22,099 nt of DNA from NCBI GenBank assembly GCA_046305255.1, contig JBKCCF010000053.1, positions 1 through 22,099 on the forward strand, given 5' to 3'. The notes below the pieces were generated by a model. It was not told where the DNA came from. It saw nothing but the letters and a program-made list of their open reading frames with translations, and searched no databases. The stretch's first letter is position 1, and every line of letters begins with the position of its first letter. Origin of the DNA: UBA6136 sp046305255 (lineage in GTDB: Bacteria; Pseudomonadota; Gammaproteobacteria; Methylococcales; Methylococcaceae). The position numbers were made by a program, and so were the translations under genes. This document shows, in pieces, positions 15,151 through 22,099 of the stretch.

Positions 15151-16020
15151 CTAAACGCCGGGTAGTAATAACAGGTTGCAGCCCAACCTCTGGTAGCCCT
15201 GCTCGCCCAACAGTACATCCAGCGCCAGACTGGCAAGGTCGTCCGCAGCGGGGTCAAGTTCAGGACGTTTCTGGCGATTCATCAGTTTGATGTAAATCTT
15301 GCAGTGACCACAGACCTCGGCTGTGATGGCCTCCTCGCCTTCAATGCCGTAGTAGCTCACGGAGGCGCTATCACCACACTGCACACAGGTGATGCGGGGT
15401 CGGTGCCATTCGGTCGCACAAACAGCGCAGACCAGATAACGCAGACCCTCCATATTGCCGGCAGCATGCAGGTTGGCCGCCAACGGCAGGCCCTCACAGA
15501 CCGGACAGCACTGACCTGCCGCCGGGAGGTTGGCGGCACTATCCAGTCCCTGTGCCCGGGATACGCAAACCACCTGCACGGCCGACGCCAAAAAAGGCAG
15601 CCAACCGGGGTTCACTGCATCAAAATCACGGAGGAGCACCTGGCCAAAACCCGCCCGCACGTCTTTCGGGTCAGCGTTGTTTATAGCTGTCATGACCTCG
15701 CCGATCGTTCCGCCGGTGGGAGCAAGTGCCGCTGTGATATGACGCAACACCGTAATCAGGGTGGGATCATCGGCAATCGTCAAGGTATCCAGCCGACCGT
15801 TATCGGTCACCAGAGAGCAGGACGGGATAACCACACCGGAACTGATAATCTCACGCTGCGACTCAGAGAGATCGGCCATCAGGGCAAGATAGGCCGACAT
15901 AGGTGAATCGGTCTCGGCCAGAATCCGAAATCGTCTAGCCCTGGCTGTGAAATGAGCTTCAGCCTGGGGCAATAGAAAACGGGCTATCGGACCGGCATGA
16001 GCCCCCGGATGGTCGCTCAA
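15151..16020 (-). CDS. fdhE: Formate dehydrogenase accessory protein FdhE
   Basis: 289 residues. The start is a TTG at 16020 overlapping the fdnI stop, with GAGG 9 bases upstream; no ATG occurs until about residue 41, so TTG is preferred. Four CxxC pairs are visible: Cys172/Cys175, Cys198/Cys201, Cys212/Cys215 and Cys237/Cys240, the rubredoxin-like iron-binding pattern of FdhE. FdhE is a cytoplasmic maturation factor that interacts with the catalytic subunit of periplasmic FDHs before Tat export. Its place at the end of the fdn operon and translational coupling to fdnI support the call. Confidence 0.94.
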   Translation of the reverse strand: MSDHPGAHAGPIARFLLPQAEAHFTARARRFRILAETDSPMSAYLALMADLSESQREIISSGVVIPSCSLVTDNGRLDTLTIADDPTLITVLRHITAALAPTGGTIGEVMTAINNADPKDVRAGFGQVLLRDFDAVNPGWLPFLASAVQVVCVSRAQGLDSAANLPAAGQCCPVCEGLPLAANLHAAGNMEGLRYLVCAVCATEWHRPRITCVQCGDSASVSYYGIEGEEAITAEVCGHCKIYIKLMNRQKRPELDPAADDLASLALDVLLGEQGYQRLGCNLLLLPGV

Positions 16021-16658
16021 TGATCGTCACCTCGCATTACGCGCCGAAACCAGCCGGGATGATGGGTTCTAGCCCATGCCCGGCTCACGCTGCCGCGCAG
16101 CATGGCGCCCATGGTGCCCTTGATCCAGATCGCAGCATAAATATGCACGATGATGCCGCTGATCATGACAAAGGCACAGACAGCATGTAGCAGTGCCGAC
16201 AAACGGATCAGCCCTATCGGGAAATAGTCGGCAAACCAGGGCCGCCAGATCACAACACCGGTGACCAGCAGGGTCGGAATAGTGGCGATCATGGTCCAGA
16301 ACAGCAGCTTCTGTCCCGCGTTATAGCGATCAACTTCCGGCAGTCTGTCTTCGCGGTTGGTGATCACATCCCCGATGCGCCGCAACCAGAGGATGTCCTT
16401 ACGACTGATCAGGTTATGCCGCCAGAACCTGATCACCAGACCGGTGAAAGAGATGAACATCAGCACGCCGATGTAGGGATGCAGGATTCGGGTCCAGACC
16501 GGTCCACCAAAACCCTGACTGAACCAGAACAGGGCGGGATGAAACAGTGCCAGACCTGAGAAAGTCAGCATCAGGAAGGTCAGCGCCGTGATCCAGTGAT
16601 TGAGCCGCTCCAGCGGCGTATAGCGGGTAATACGGCCTGAGCCGGCGGCGGTCTTCAT
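16017..16658 (-). CDS. fdnI: Formate dehydrogenase gamma subunit, cytochrome b556
   Basis: 213 residues, the usual size for FdnI/FdoI. Four membrane segments are visible (about 22-42, 57-78, 113-134, 150-172). His21 in RLNHWITAL fits a haem ligand in the first segment, and further His occur in later segments (LHPYIGVLMF, LLHAVCAFVM, GIIVHIYAAIW). It anchors the complex, carries two b haems and reduces the quinone pool. Its ATG overlaps the fdnH stop (ATGA) and its stop overlaps the fdhE TTG. FdnI versus FdoI cannot be told from sequence here. Confidence 0.93.
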   Translation of the reverse strand: MKTAAGSGRITRYTPLERLNHWITALTFLMLTFSGLALFHPALFWFSQGFGGPVWTRILHPYIGVLMFISFTGLVIRFWRHNLISRKDILWLRRIGDVITNREDRLPEVDRYNAGQKLLFWTMIATIPTLLVTGVVIWRPWFADYFPIGLIRLSALLHAVCAFVMISGIIVHIYAAIWIKGTMGAMLRGSVSRAWARTHHPGWFRRVMRGDDH

Positions 16659-17530
16659 GGGGTCTGATCCTCCTCAGCATCGGCCTCCGCCTCATTCGGG
16701 CCAACCGTGACATAGTGGAAAAAGCCGGCCAGCGCGGTAAAAAAGAGGGATGCCGTCGCCAGCGGTTTCATGACACCCTTCCAGAGACTCACCAGTGGAC
16801 TGATGGTGGGCTGCACCGGTAGATTGTTATAAAGCCCCGGCTGATCAGCATGATGCAACACGTACATGACGTGGGTACCGCCAACGCCCGCGGGGTCGTA
16901 GAGACCCGCATTGTTGTAACCTCGTTCCTTGAGGTCTTCGATACGTTCATTGGCGTGTTCGATCATGTCCACCTTGCTGCCAAATACCAGTGCCTGGGTG
17001 GGGCAGGCCTTGATGCAGGCAGGCTCAAGGCCAACCCCGACCCGGTCGGAGCACAGGGTACACTTGTAGGCCTTGCTGTCCTTGCTGGAAATACGCGGGA
17101 TATTGAATGGACAGCCGGTAATGCAGTAGCCACAGCCGATGCAGTGTTCCTCCTGAAAATCGACAATCCCGTTGCTGTACTGGATGATTGCGCCGGGTGA
17201 GGGACACGCTTTCAAACATCCGGGATCGGCGCAGTGCATGCAGCCGTCCTTGCGAATGAGCCACTCCAGCGTTCCATTCTGTTCCGTCTCTGCAAAGCGC
17301 ATCAGGGTCCAGCTGTTGGCGGTCAGGTCGTGAGGATTCTGGTACGAGCCCTCATTGATACCGACCTCCTCACGGAGATCATTCCACTCCTGGCAGGCCG
17401 ACTGGCAGGCTTTACACCCGATGCACTTGGTAACATCAATCAGCTTGGCCACTTCGGTCATCTGCCGCTGTTGAGGGGTGGGCGTGGTGGTGGCTGAGCG
17501 TTGCAGAATGTCGAGTGATTGCAGTGACAT
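16655..17530 (-). CDS. fdnH: Formate dehydrogenase beta subunit, iron-sulfur
   Basis: 291 residues. Sixteen cysteines arranged for four 4Fe-4S clusters: Cys36/39/42/46, Cys97/100/105/109, Cys130/133/136/140 and Cys157/160/172/176. A single C-terminal membrane segment lies at about 253-276 (ATASLFFTALAGFFHYVTV), followed by an acidic tail, as in FdnH. It passes electrons from the catalytic subunit to the cytochrome. AAGGAGG sits ~9 bases before the ATG, and only two bases separate it from the fdnG stop. All ligands expected for the family are present. Confidence 0.95.
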   Translation of the reverse strand: MSLQSLDILQRSATTTPTPQQRQMTEVAKLIDVTKCIGCKACQSACQEWNDLREEVGINEGSYQNPHDLTANSWTLMRFAETEQNGTLEWLIRKDGCMHCADPGCLKACPSPGAIIQYSNGIVDFQEEHCIGCGYCITGCPFNIPRISSKDSKAYKCTLCSDRVGVGLEPACIKACPTQALVFGSKVDMIEHANERIEDLKERGYNNAGLYDPAGVGGTHVMYVLHHADQPGLYNNLPVQPTISPLVSLWKGVMKPLATASLFFTALAGFFHYVTVGPNEAEADAEEDQTP

Positions 17531-17532
17531 AA

Positions 17533-20500
17533 CTAGACCTCCTTGCTTCCCTTGAGTATGCGGGTCAACCAGGAGGCCATCCGCCGGTGATCGCCCTGCT
17601 CCCGACCTTGAACGACTGGGCGGCTGCGTTCGTTATGACCCTCGCCCGGCGCGTGAGTATGCGGCATAAATTCACTCATATCCTTTTCGACATTCACCAG
17701 AAAGGCCTTGAATTCGGGGGTCTGGGTATTGGCATCGCCCAGATAGGGCGTCAGGTTGTTACAGAAGAAGCCCTTGCGGGTCTGGCCGAGGAACCCCCAA
17801 TGCACCGGAATGCCAATCTGGTAAATGGTCTGGCCGGCCACGGTAAGCGGCTTGATGCGCTTGGTCACCATCGCCACGGCTTTGATGAAGCCGCGCCTTG
17901 AGCGCACCACGACGCGCTCGCCATTACTGATACCGAGCCTCGCAGCCAGTTGTTCACCTATTTCGATGAATTGTTCCGGTTGCAGGGAGGCATTGATGCG
18001 AACGTGATCGGTCCAGGTATTGAACAATTCGGTGATACGGTAGGTCGTCGCCACGTAAGGAAACGCCTCGGCAGTGCCCAGCATGGCCCTATCATCGGCA
18101 AACACCCGCGCCGCCGGGTTACTGATGACCTTGGGGTGAAGCGGGTTGGTTCCCAACGGCGTTTCGAACGGCTCGTAATGTTCTGGAAACGGGCCATCGG
18201 CGAGGCGATCGGTGCAGAATAAGCGTCCGACACCTTCGGGATTCATGATGAACGGCATCATATCGTCGCCCGGGGGCATATCGACCTTATAGTCCGGTAC
18301 ATCAAGCCCCGTCCAGCGTGCGCCATCCCACTCAATGATTTTGCGCGTTTCATTCCAGGGTTTGCCGGCAGGATCACAGGACGCCCGGTTATAGAGAATC
18401 CGCCGATTGGCCGGCCAAGACCAGGCCCAACCCGGCGCGATGCCCATGCCGGTCGGATCCGATGTGTCACGCCGCGCCATCTGATTGCCGGCTTCAGTGA
18501 AGGCACCGCTAAAAATCCAGTTGCCGCAGGCAGTGCTGCCGTCATCCTGTAGCTGGGCGAATCCCGACAGCTGCTGGCCGGCCCTTAGCATAAACCTGCC
18601 TGGCTCCCTGGGATCCGCCAGATCGGACAGCGCATAGCCGTTGTACTCACGCGCCAGCTCCTCGGGAGTCGGGTCCTCGGGTGTGCGGTAGGGCCAGTGC
18701 AGGTTAAGAATAGGGTCAGGGAAGGCACCGCCCTCAGCGGCATAAAGCGCCTTCAGGCGCAGATAGAGTTCAGACATGATCTCGATGTCGGTACGCGCAT
18801 CGCCGGGCGGTTCCGCGCCCTTCCAATGCCATTGCAACCAGCGCGAACTGTTCACCAGAGAGCCGTCCTCCTCGGCAAAACAGGTGGTTGGCAGGCGGAA
18901 AACCTCGGTCTGAATATCTTCGGGGACAACATCGTTATGGTCGCCATGATCCTGCCAGAACTCCGACGTGTCGGTCGACAGCGGGTCCATGACCACCATG
19001 AATTTAAGCTGGGCAAGGCCGCCTCTGACTTTGGCCTTGTGCGGATAGGATGCCAGCGGGTTGAAGCCCTGGCATATAAAGCCGTTGACCTTGCCATGGG
19101 CCATCAAATCGAACAGCCGCATGCTGTCATAGGGTTTGTCCAGTTTGGGCAACCAGTCATAGCAATAGTCGTTGTCGCGGGTGGCAGCCTTGCCATACCA
19201 GGCCTTCATCAGACTGGTATGGAATTTGGGCAGGTTGGACCAGTAGCTGAGCTGGCCGGGCCGCAGGGGCTTGAGGGTGCGCTTGTCGAGATAGTCGGCG
19301 CGGCGGGTCTCATGGTCGCGGGGCAGCGTGATGTAGCCAGGCAACATCTCCGTCAACAGACCAAGATCACTCAGGCCCTGAATATTCGAATGCCCGCGCA
19401 AGGCGTTGACACCCCCTCCTGACATACCGATATTGCCCAGCAAGAGCTGGATCATCGCCATCACCCGAATGTTCTGGACACCGACCGAATGATGAGTCCA
19501 GCCCAGCGCATAAAGGCTGGTCAGGGTACGGGTGGGAGCAGCGGTTGAGGCGATCATTTCGCATACCTTCAAAAACGCATCGACGGGTGTGCCGGTGAGA
19601 CGGGTCACCAGCTCCGGCGTATAGCAATCGACATGGGCCTTCAGCAATTTGAATACACAGCGGGGATGTTCCAGCGTGTCGTCAACCCGCGCGTAACCGT
19701 ATTCGTCCAGTTCATAGGTCCAGCTGCTGCGGTCATAACGTACTTCGGGATTGTCAGCGTCGTAGCCACTAAACAGGCCCTCATCAAAGCTGAAGCCATC
19801 ACCGACGATAAAGCTGGCATTGGTATAGGCCTTCATGTAATCGCGATTGATGCTCCCCTTTTCCAGCAGGTAGCGAATCACACCATTCAAAAACGCGATA
19901 TCGGTACCCGCGCGGATGGGCACATACAGATCAGCGACCGAAGCCGTACGGTTGAAGCGCGGGTCAACCACAATCAGCCGGGCCTTGTTTTTCGCCTTGG
20001 CCTCGATTGCCCACTTGAAACCTACCGGATGCGCTTCGGCCGGATTGCCGCCCATGACAAGAATGACATCAGCGTTCTTGATGTCCATCCAGGTGTTGGT
20101 CATGGCCCCGCGTCCGAAACTGGCGGCCAGCGCCGAGACCGAAGGCGCGTGACAGATACGGGCCTGGCTATCGATCATCACAATACCCAGCGCACGAGAA
20201 ATCTTGTTGGTAAGGTAGCCGGTTTCATTGGAGGCGGCCGAGGCCGCCAGAAAGCCAATGGAAGCCCAGCGATTTACGGTCTGGCCCTGGTCGTTTTTGC
20301 CGATGAAATGAGCGTCACGGTCCTCTTTCAGGCGTCGGGCGATGCGTTCCATGGCCCAGTCCCAACTGACAGGCGTCCATTCACGACTGCTGGGTGCGCG
20401 GTATTCGGGATGTTTCAGGCGTGAGGGACTGTGCACGAAATCCAGCAGGCCGGAGCCTTTGGGACAGAGGCTACCGCGACTGACCGGATGGTCGGGATCA

Positions 20501-20739
20501 CCCTCAATATGAATGATCTCGGCCCTTGCATTTTTAGCCTTGTCACCCAGGCTATACATGATCAGACCACAGGCGACCGAACAATAGGGACAGGTATTGC
20601 GGGTTTCCGTAGTGCGCGTCAGTTTGAAGGTGCGTGCCTCAGCGAGGGCGGCAGCTGGGGAAAATCCCAACGCCGCCAGCGAGGAACCGCCGAGCGAAGC
20701 GGCACTGAACTTGAAAAACTGACGGCGGGTGAACTGCAT
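17533..20739 (-). CDS. fdnG: Formate dehydrogenase alpha subunit, Cys-type, Tat-exported
   Basis: 1068 residues, slightly longer than E. coli FdnG (1015). It oxidises formate to CO2 at a bis-MGD molybdenum or tungsten site on the periplasmic side. The N-terminus has a twin-arginine signal (TRRQFFKFSAAS, Arg5-Arg6, hydrophobic core to about residue 34). One 4Fe-4S cluster is held by Cys50, Cys53, Cys57 and Cys92. At position 196, where E. coli has selenocysteine, there is Cys in ARICHAPSV, with the conserved His197 next to it. The frame is uninterrupted, with no in-frame TGA. GGGAG precedes the ATG by about 10 bases. First gene of fdnGHI-fdhE; rpiB lies 46 bases upstream in the same direction. 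FdnG is used rather than FdoG by convention only. Confidence 0.94.
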   Translation of the reverse strand: MQFTRRQFFKFSAASLGGSSLAALGFSPAAALAEARTFKLTRTTETRNTCPYCSVACGLIMYSLGDKAKNARAEIIHIEGDPDHPVSRGSLCPKGSGLLDFVHSPSRLKHPEYRAPSSREWTPVSWDWAMERIARRLKEDRDAHFIGKNDQGQTVNRWASIGFLAASAASNETGYLTNKISRALGIVMIDSQARICHAPSVSALAASFGRGAMTNTWMDIKNADVILVMGGNPAEAHPVGFKWAIEAKAKNKARLIVVDPRFNRTASVADLYVPIRAGTDIAFLNGVIRYLLEKGSINRDYMKAYTNASFIVGDGFSFDEGLFSGYDADNPEVRYDRSSWTYELDEYGYARVDDTLEHPRCVFKLLKAHVDCYTPELVTRLTGTPVDAFLKVCEMIASTAAPTRTLTSLYALGWTHHSVGVQNIRVMAMIQLLLGNIGMSGGGVNALRGHSNIQGLSDLGLLTEMLPGYITLPRDHETRRADYLDKRTLKPLRPGQLSYWSNLPKFHTSLMKAWYGKAATRDNDYCYDWLPKLDKPYDSMRLFDLMAHGKVNGFICQGFNPLASYPHKAKVRGGLAQLKFMVVMDPLSTDTSEFWQDHGDHNDVVPEDIQTEVFRLPTTCFAEEDGSLVNSSRWLQWHWKGAEPPGDARTDIEIMSELYLRLKALYAAEGGAFPDPILNLHWPYRTPEDPTPEELAREYNGYALSDLADPREPGRFMLRAGQQLSGFAQLQDDGSTACGNWIFSGAFTEAGNQMARRDTSDPTGMGIAPGWAWSWPANRRILYNRASCDPAGKPWNETRKIIEWDGARWTGLDVPDYKVDMPPGDDMMPFIMNPEGVGRLFCTDRLADGPFPEHYEPFETPLGTNPLHPKVISNPAARVFADDRAMLGTAEAFPYVATTYRITELFNTWTDHVRINASLQPEQFIEIGEQLAARLGISNGERVVVRSRRGFIKAVAMVTKRIKPLTVAGQTIYQIGIPVHWGFLGQTRKGFFCNNLTPYLGDANTQTPEFKAFLVNVEKDMSEFMPHTHAPGEGHNERSRPVVQGREQGDHRRMASWLTRILKGSKEV

Positions 20740-20785
20740 GCTGAGATGACTCCCTTATAGAACCTGATGAAACCGCGTGGATGCC

Positions 20786-21214
20786 TCATTCGTCGATCGC
20801 AACGATTCTCGGGATATGGCGACCGCCCTCAAAGGGGGTTGCAAGGAAAGTGGTGACGATGGTCTTGGCCATTTCCAGCGTGACGATACGTTGACCCATA
20901 GCGATACAGTTGGCGTCATTGTGCGAGCGCGTCAGGAACGCGGTTTCTTCATTGAAGGCATAACCACAACGGCAGCCCTTGACCCGGTTGGCGACGATCG
21001 CCTCGCCATTACCACTGCCCCCCAACACGATGCCACGCTCGACTTCACCCCGAACTACCGCTTCGGCACAGGGGCGGATCCATTTAGGATAGTCGGTACG
21101 GTCATCACTGAAACAGCCATAGTCATGAACATCATGACCCAATTCTGTCAGCCAGTGACGCAGGGCCTCCTTGTGGGCAAAACCTGCATGATCGGATGCA
21201 ATTCCAATTTTCAT
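20786..21214 (-). CDS. rpiB: Ribose 5-phosphate isomerase B, Ser/Glu type
   Basis: 142 residues, the RpiB/LacAB fold. SDHAGF at 8-13 includes His10 for phosphate or ring opening. The active-site loop is GGSGNGE (65-71), with Ser67 in place of the catalytic Cys of E. coli RpiB and Glu71 as likely base. That loop is known from Mycobacterium and other actinobacterial RpiBs. RSHNDAN (96-102) is another conserved part. It interconverts ribose and ribulose 5-phosphates, the latter being the KdsD substrate. GAGG is about 9 bases before the ATG. It precedes the formate dehydrogenase genes by 46 bases; cotranscription is possible, but no metabolic link is evident. Confidence 0.92.
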   Translation of the reverse strand: MKIGIASDHAGFAHKEALRHWLTELGHDVHDYGCFSDDRTDYPKWIRPCAEAVVRGEVERGIVLGGSGNGEAIVANRVKGCRCGYAFNEETAFLTRSHNDANCIAMGQRIVTLEMAKTIVTTFLATPFEGGRHIPRIVAIDE

Positions 21215-21289
21215 CTTGACGCCTCAGTGTCGGATTATTCATCGCTTAGTGATATCAGGAACCGGAAGCAAGCGCCAACCGGCGTTTCA

Positions 21290-21318
21290 ATTATAGAACC
21301 ATGCTGCGGCCCTGTGGG
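21290..21318 (-). promoter_or_regulatory. Candidate promoter for rpiB
   Basis: On the minus strand a perfect -10 TATAAT (21295-21290) lies 17 bases after CCCACA (a poor -35, 3 of 6). A start near 21283 would give a leader of about 70 bases to the rpiB ATG. If real, it may also drive the fdn genes. Confidence 0.35.
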
Positions 21319-21447
21319 CCCACTTTGCCACAGTGCCAATGGCATAGACAGAGTGCCGGCACAGGGTCGTTGCCGATGGCCGGCGGCCCTCTACTGAGGT
21401 ATCTTTGTCGCCCTCTAAATGACTCGCCGCCACTTTGGGAACAATTC

Positions 21448-22099
21448 ATGAGCACTGAACGCAAACTACGCTGGGGTATTCTTGGAGCCGCCCGGATCAA
21501 CGAACGGGTGCTACCCGCCATTGTCGGAGCTGACCATGCCGAACTCGTCGCGATTGCCAGCCGGCGGTCGGGCGCAGCCGCCGAAACGCTCGCCCGTTAT
21601 GCTCCCGGGCAAACCGGCGTGAGCGTTCATGAATCACTGGATGCACTGCTACAAGATCCTCGGGTTGACGCCGTCTATCTCCCAATATCCAATCGTGAAC
21701 ACGCCGAATGGACCCTACGGGCGATTGAGCATGGCAAACATGTGCTTTGTGAGAAACCGATGGCGTTAACCGTCGCGGATATTGAGGCCATTGAAGTCGC
21801 TGCACGCCGTCAAGGCGTCACCGTGATGGAAGGCTTCATGCATCGCTTTCATCCCCAGCATGCGCGGGTGAGGGAACTGGTGGATTCCGGCCTGATCGGT
21901 GACATTCGATTTGTTCGCTCCAGTTTTTCGTTCATGATGCGGCCCGCCCGCATGTACCGGCTGGCCGATGAGGTCTGGCAGGGTGGCGGGGCCATGTGGG
22001 ATATCGGCTGCTATGCGATCAATTGCGCCAGAATGTGGTTTGCTGAACCCCCACTCGCCATATCGGCCATCGCTCATTACGTCGAAAGCGGCGCCGACA
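21448..22099 (+). CDS. Gfo/Idh/MocA-family NAD(P)-dependent oxidoreductase (3' end cut off)
   Basis: 217 complete codons are visible from ATG 21448 to the window edge, with no stop. GGGA lies about 7 bases before the start. The N-terminal Rossmann fold begins RWGILGAARI and continues with HAELVAIASR. The family's catalytic Lys is in HVLCEKPMALT (about residues 96-106). The second domain starts with EGFMHRFHP and contains GGGAMWDIGCYAIN, typical of this family (xylose/glucose dehydrogenase-like branch). It likely oxidises or reduces a sugar or cyclitol; the substrate cannot be read from sequence. It is divergent from rpiB across a 233-bp gap. Confidence 0.9.
   Translation, partial: MSTERKLRWGILGAARINERVLPAIVGADHAELVAIASRRSGAAAETLARYAPGQTGVSVHESLDALLQDPRVDAVYLPISNREHAEWTLRAIEHGKHVLCEKPMALTVADIEAIEVAARRQGVTVMEGFMHRFHPQHARVRELVDSGLIGDIRFVRSSFSFMMRPARMYRLADEVWQGGGAMWDIGCYAINCARMWFAEPPLAISAIAHYVESGAD

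Noticed and set aside
15143..15162. Bidirectional terminator between epmB and fdhE
   Set aside because: Only a five-base stem with an eight-base loop and no T run; too weak to support.
18697..20424. Long open frames on the plus strand opposite fdnG
   Set aside because: They mirror the codon pattern of the real gene, have no recognisable protein features, and a full-length Tat-exported FDH occupies the other strand.

Overview
The window looks like the chromosome of a gammaproteobacterium. It carries the conserved order kdsD-kdsC-lptC-lptA-lptB-rpoN-hpf-rapZ, the EF-P (R)-beta-lysylation genes (efp, epmA, epmB) and a membrane-anchored, FdnGHI-type formate dehydrogenase. Most genes are moderately GC-rich. 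Species cannot be fixed from the sequence; this is an inference from gene content and order.

Left part (1-10529, all + strand): an MCE/Mla-type lipid transporter in the order permease (5' end cut by the window), ATPase, MCE substrate-binding protein. Then come the Kdo precursor genes kdsD and kdsC, the LPS-export genes lptC, lptA and lptB, sigma-54 (rpoN), the hibernation factor hpf, and rapZ. Genes overlap or nearly touch from the permease to lptB, so this is an envelope-biogenesis operon block running into the rpoN cluster. Two expected neighbours are missing: ptsN is not between hpf and rapZ, and ptsO does not follow rapZ. In the hpf-rapZ gap lies a 98-bp MITE-like element with perfect 16-bp terminal inverted repeats and a 6-bp direct repeat on each side. 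After rapZ comes an orphan periplasmic binding protein of the type normally found with PQQ alcohol dehydrogenase systems.

Middle part (10530-12448): an accessory-looking stretch. It has about 600 bp without a convincing gene but with two strong hairpins, then an AT-richer orphan gene on the minus strand, then a DUF2076-like membrane protein with a His/Asp-rich tail.

EF-P block (12449-15135): efp and epmA on the minus strand and epmB divergent on the plus strand. The efp-epmB gap holds a palindromic -10 element readable in both directions. Together these genes make EF-P and attach (R)-beta-lysine to Lys34.

Right part (15151-21214, minus strand): rpiB, then fdnG-fdnH-fdnI-fdhE. The three enzyme subunits form a periplasm-facing formate:quinone oxidoreductase and FdhE is its maturation factor. 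The catalytic subunit has Cys196 where E. coli FdnG has selenocysteine. RpiB is of the Ser/Glu (GGSGNGE) type best known from actinobacteria. The window ends inside a plus-strand Gfo/Idh/MocA oxidoreductase gene.

No complete new defence or mobile system was found. The best leads are the MITE at the hpf stop codon with loss of ptsN, the shared efp/epmB promoter, the orphan PQQ-type binding protein with a structured 3' region, and the orphan gene in the accessory stretch.
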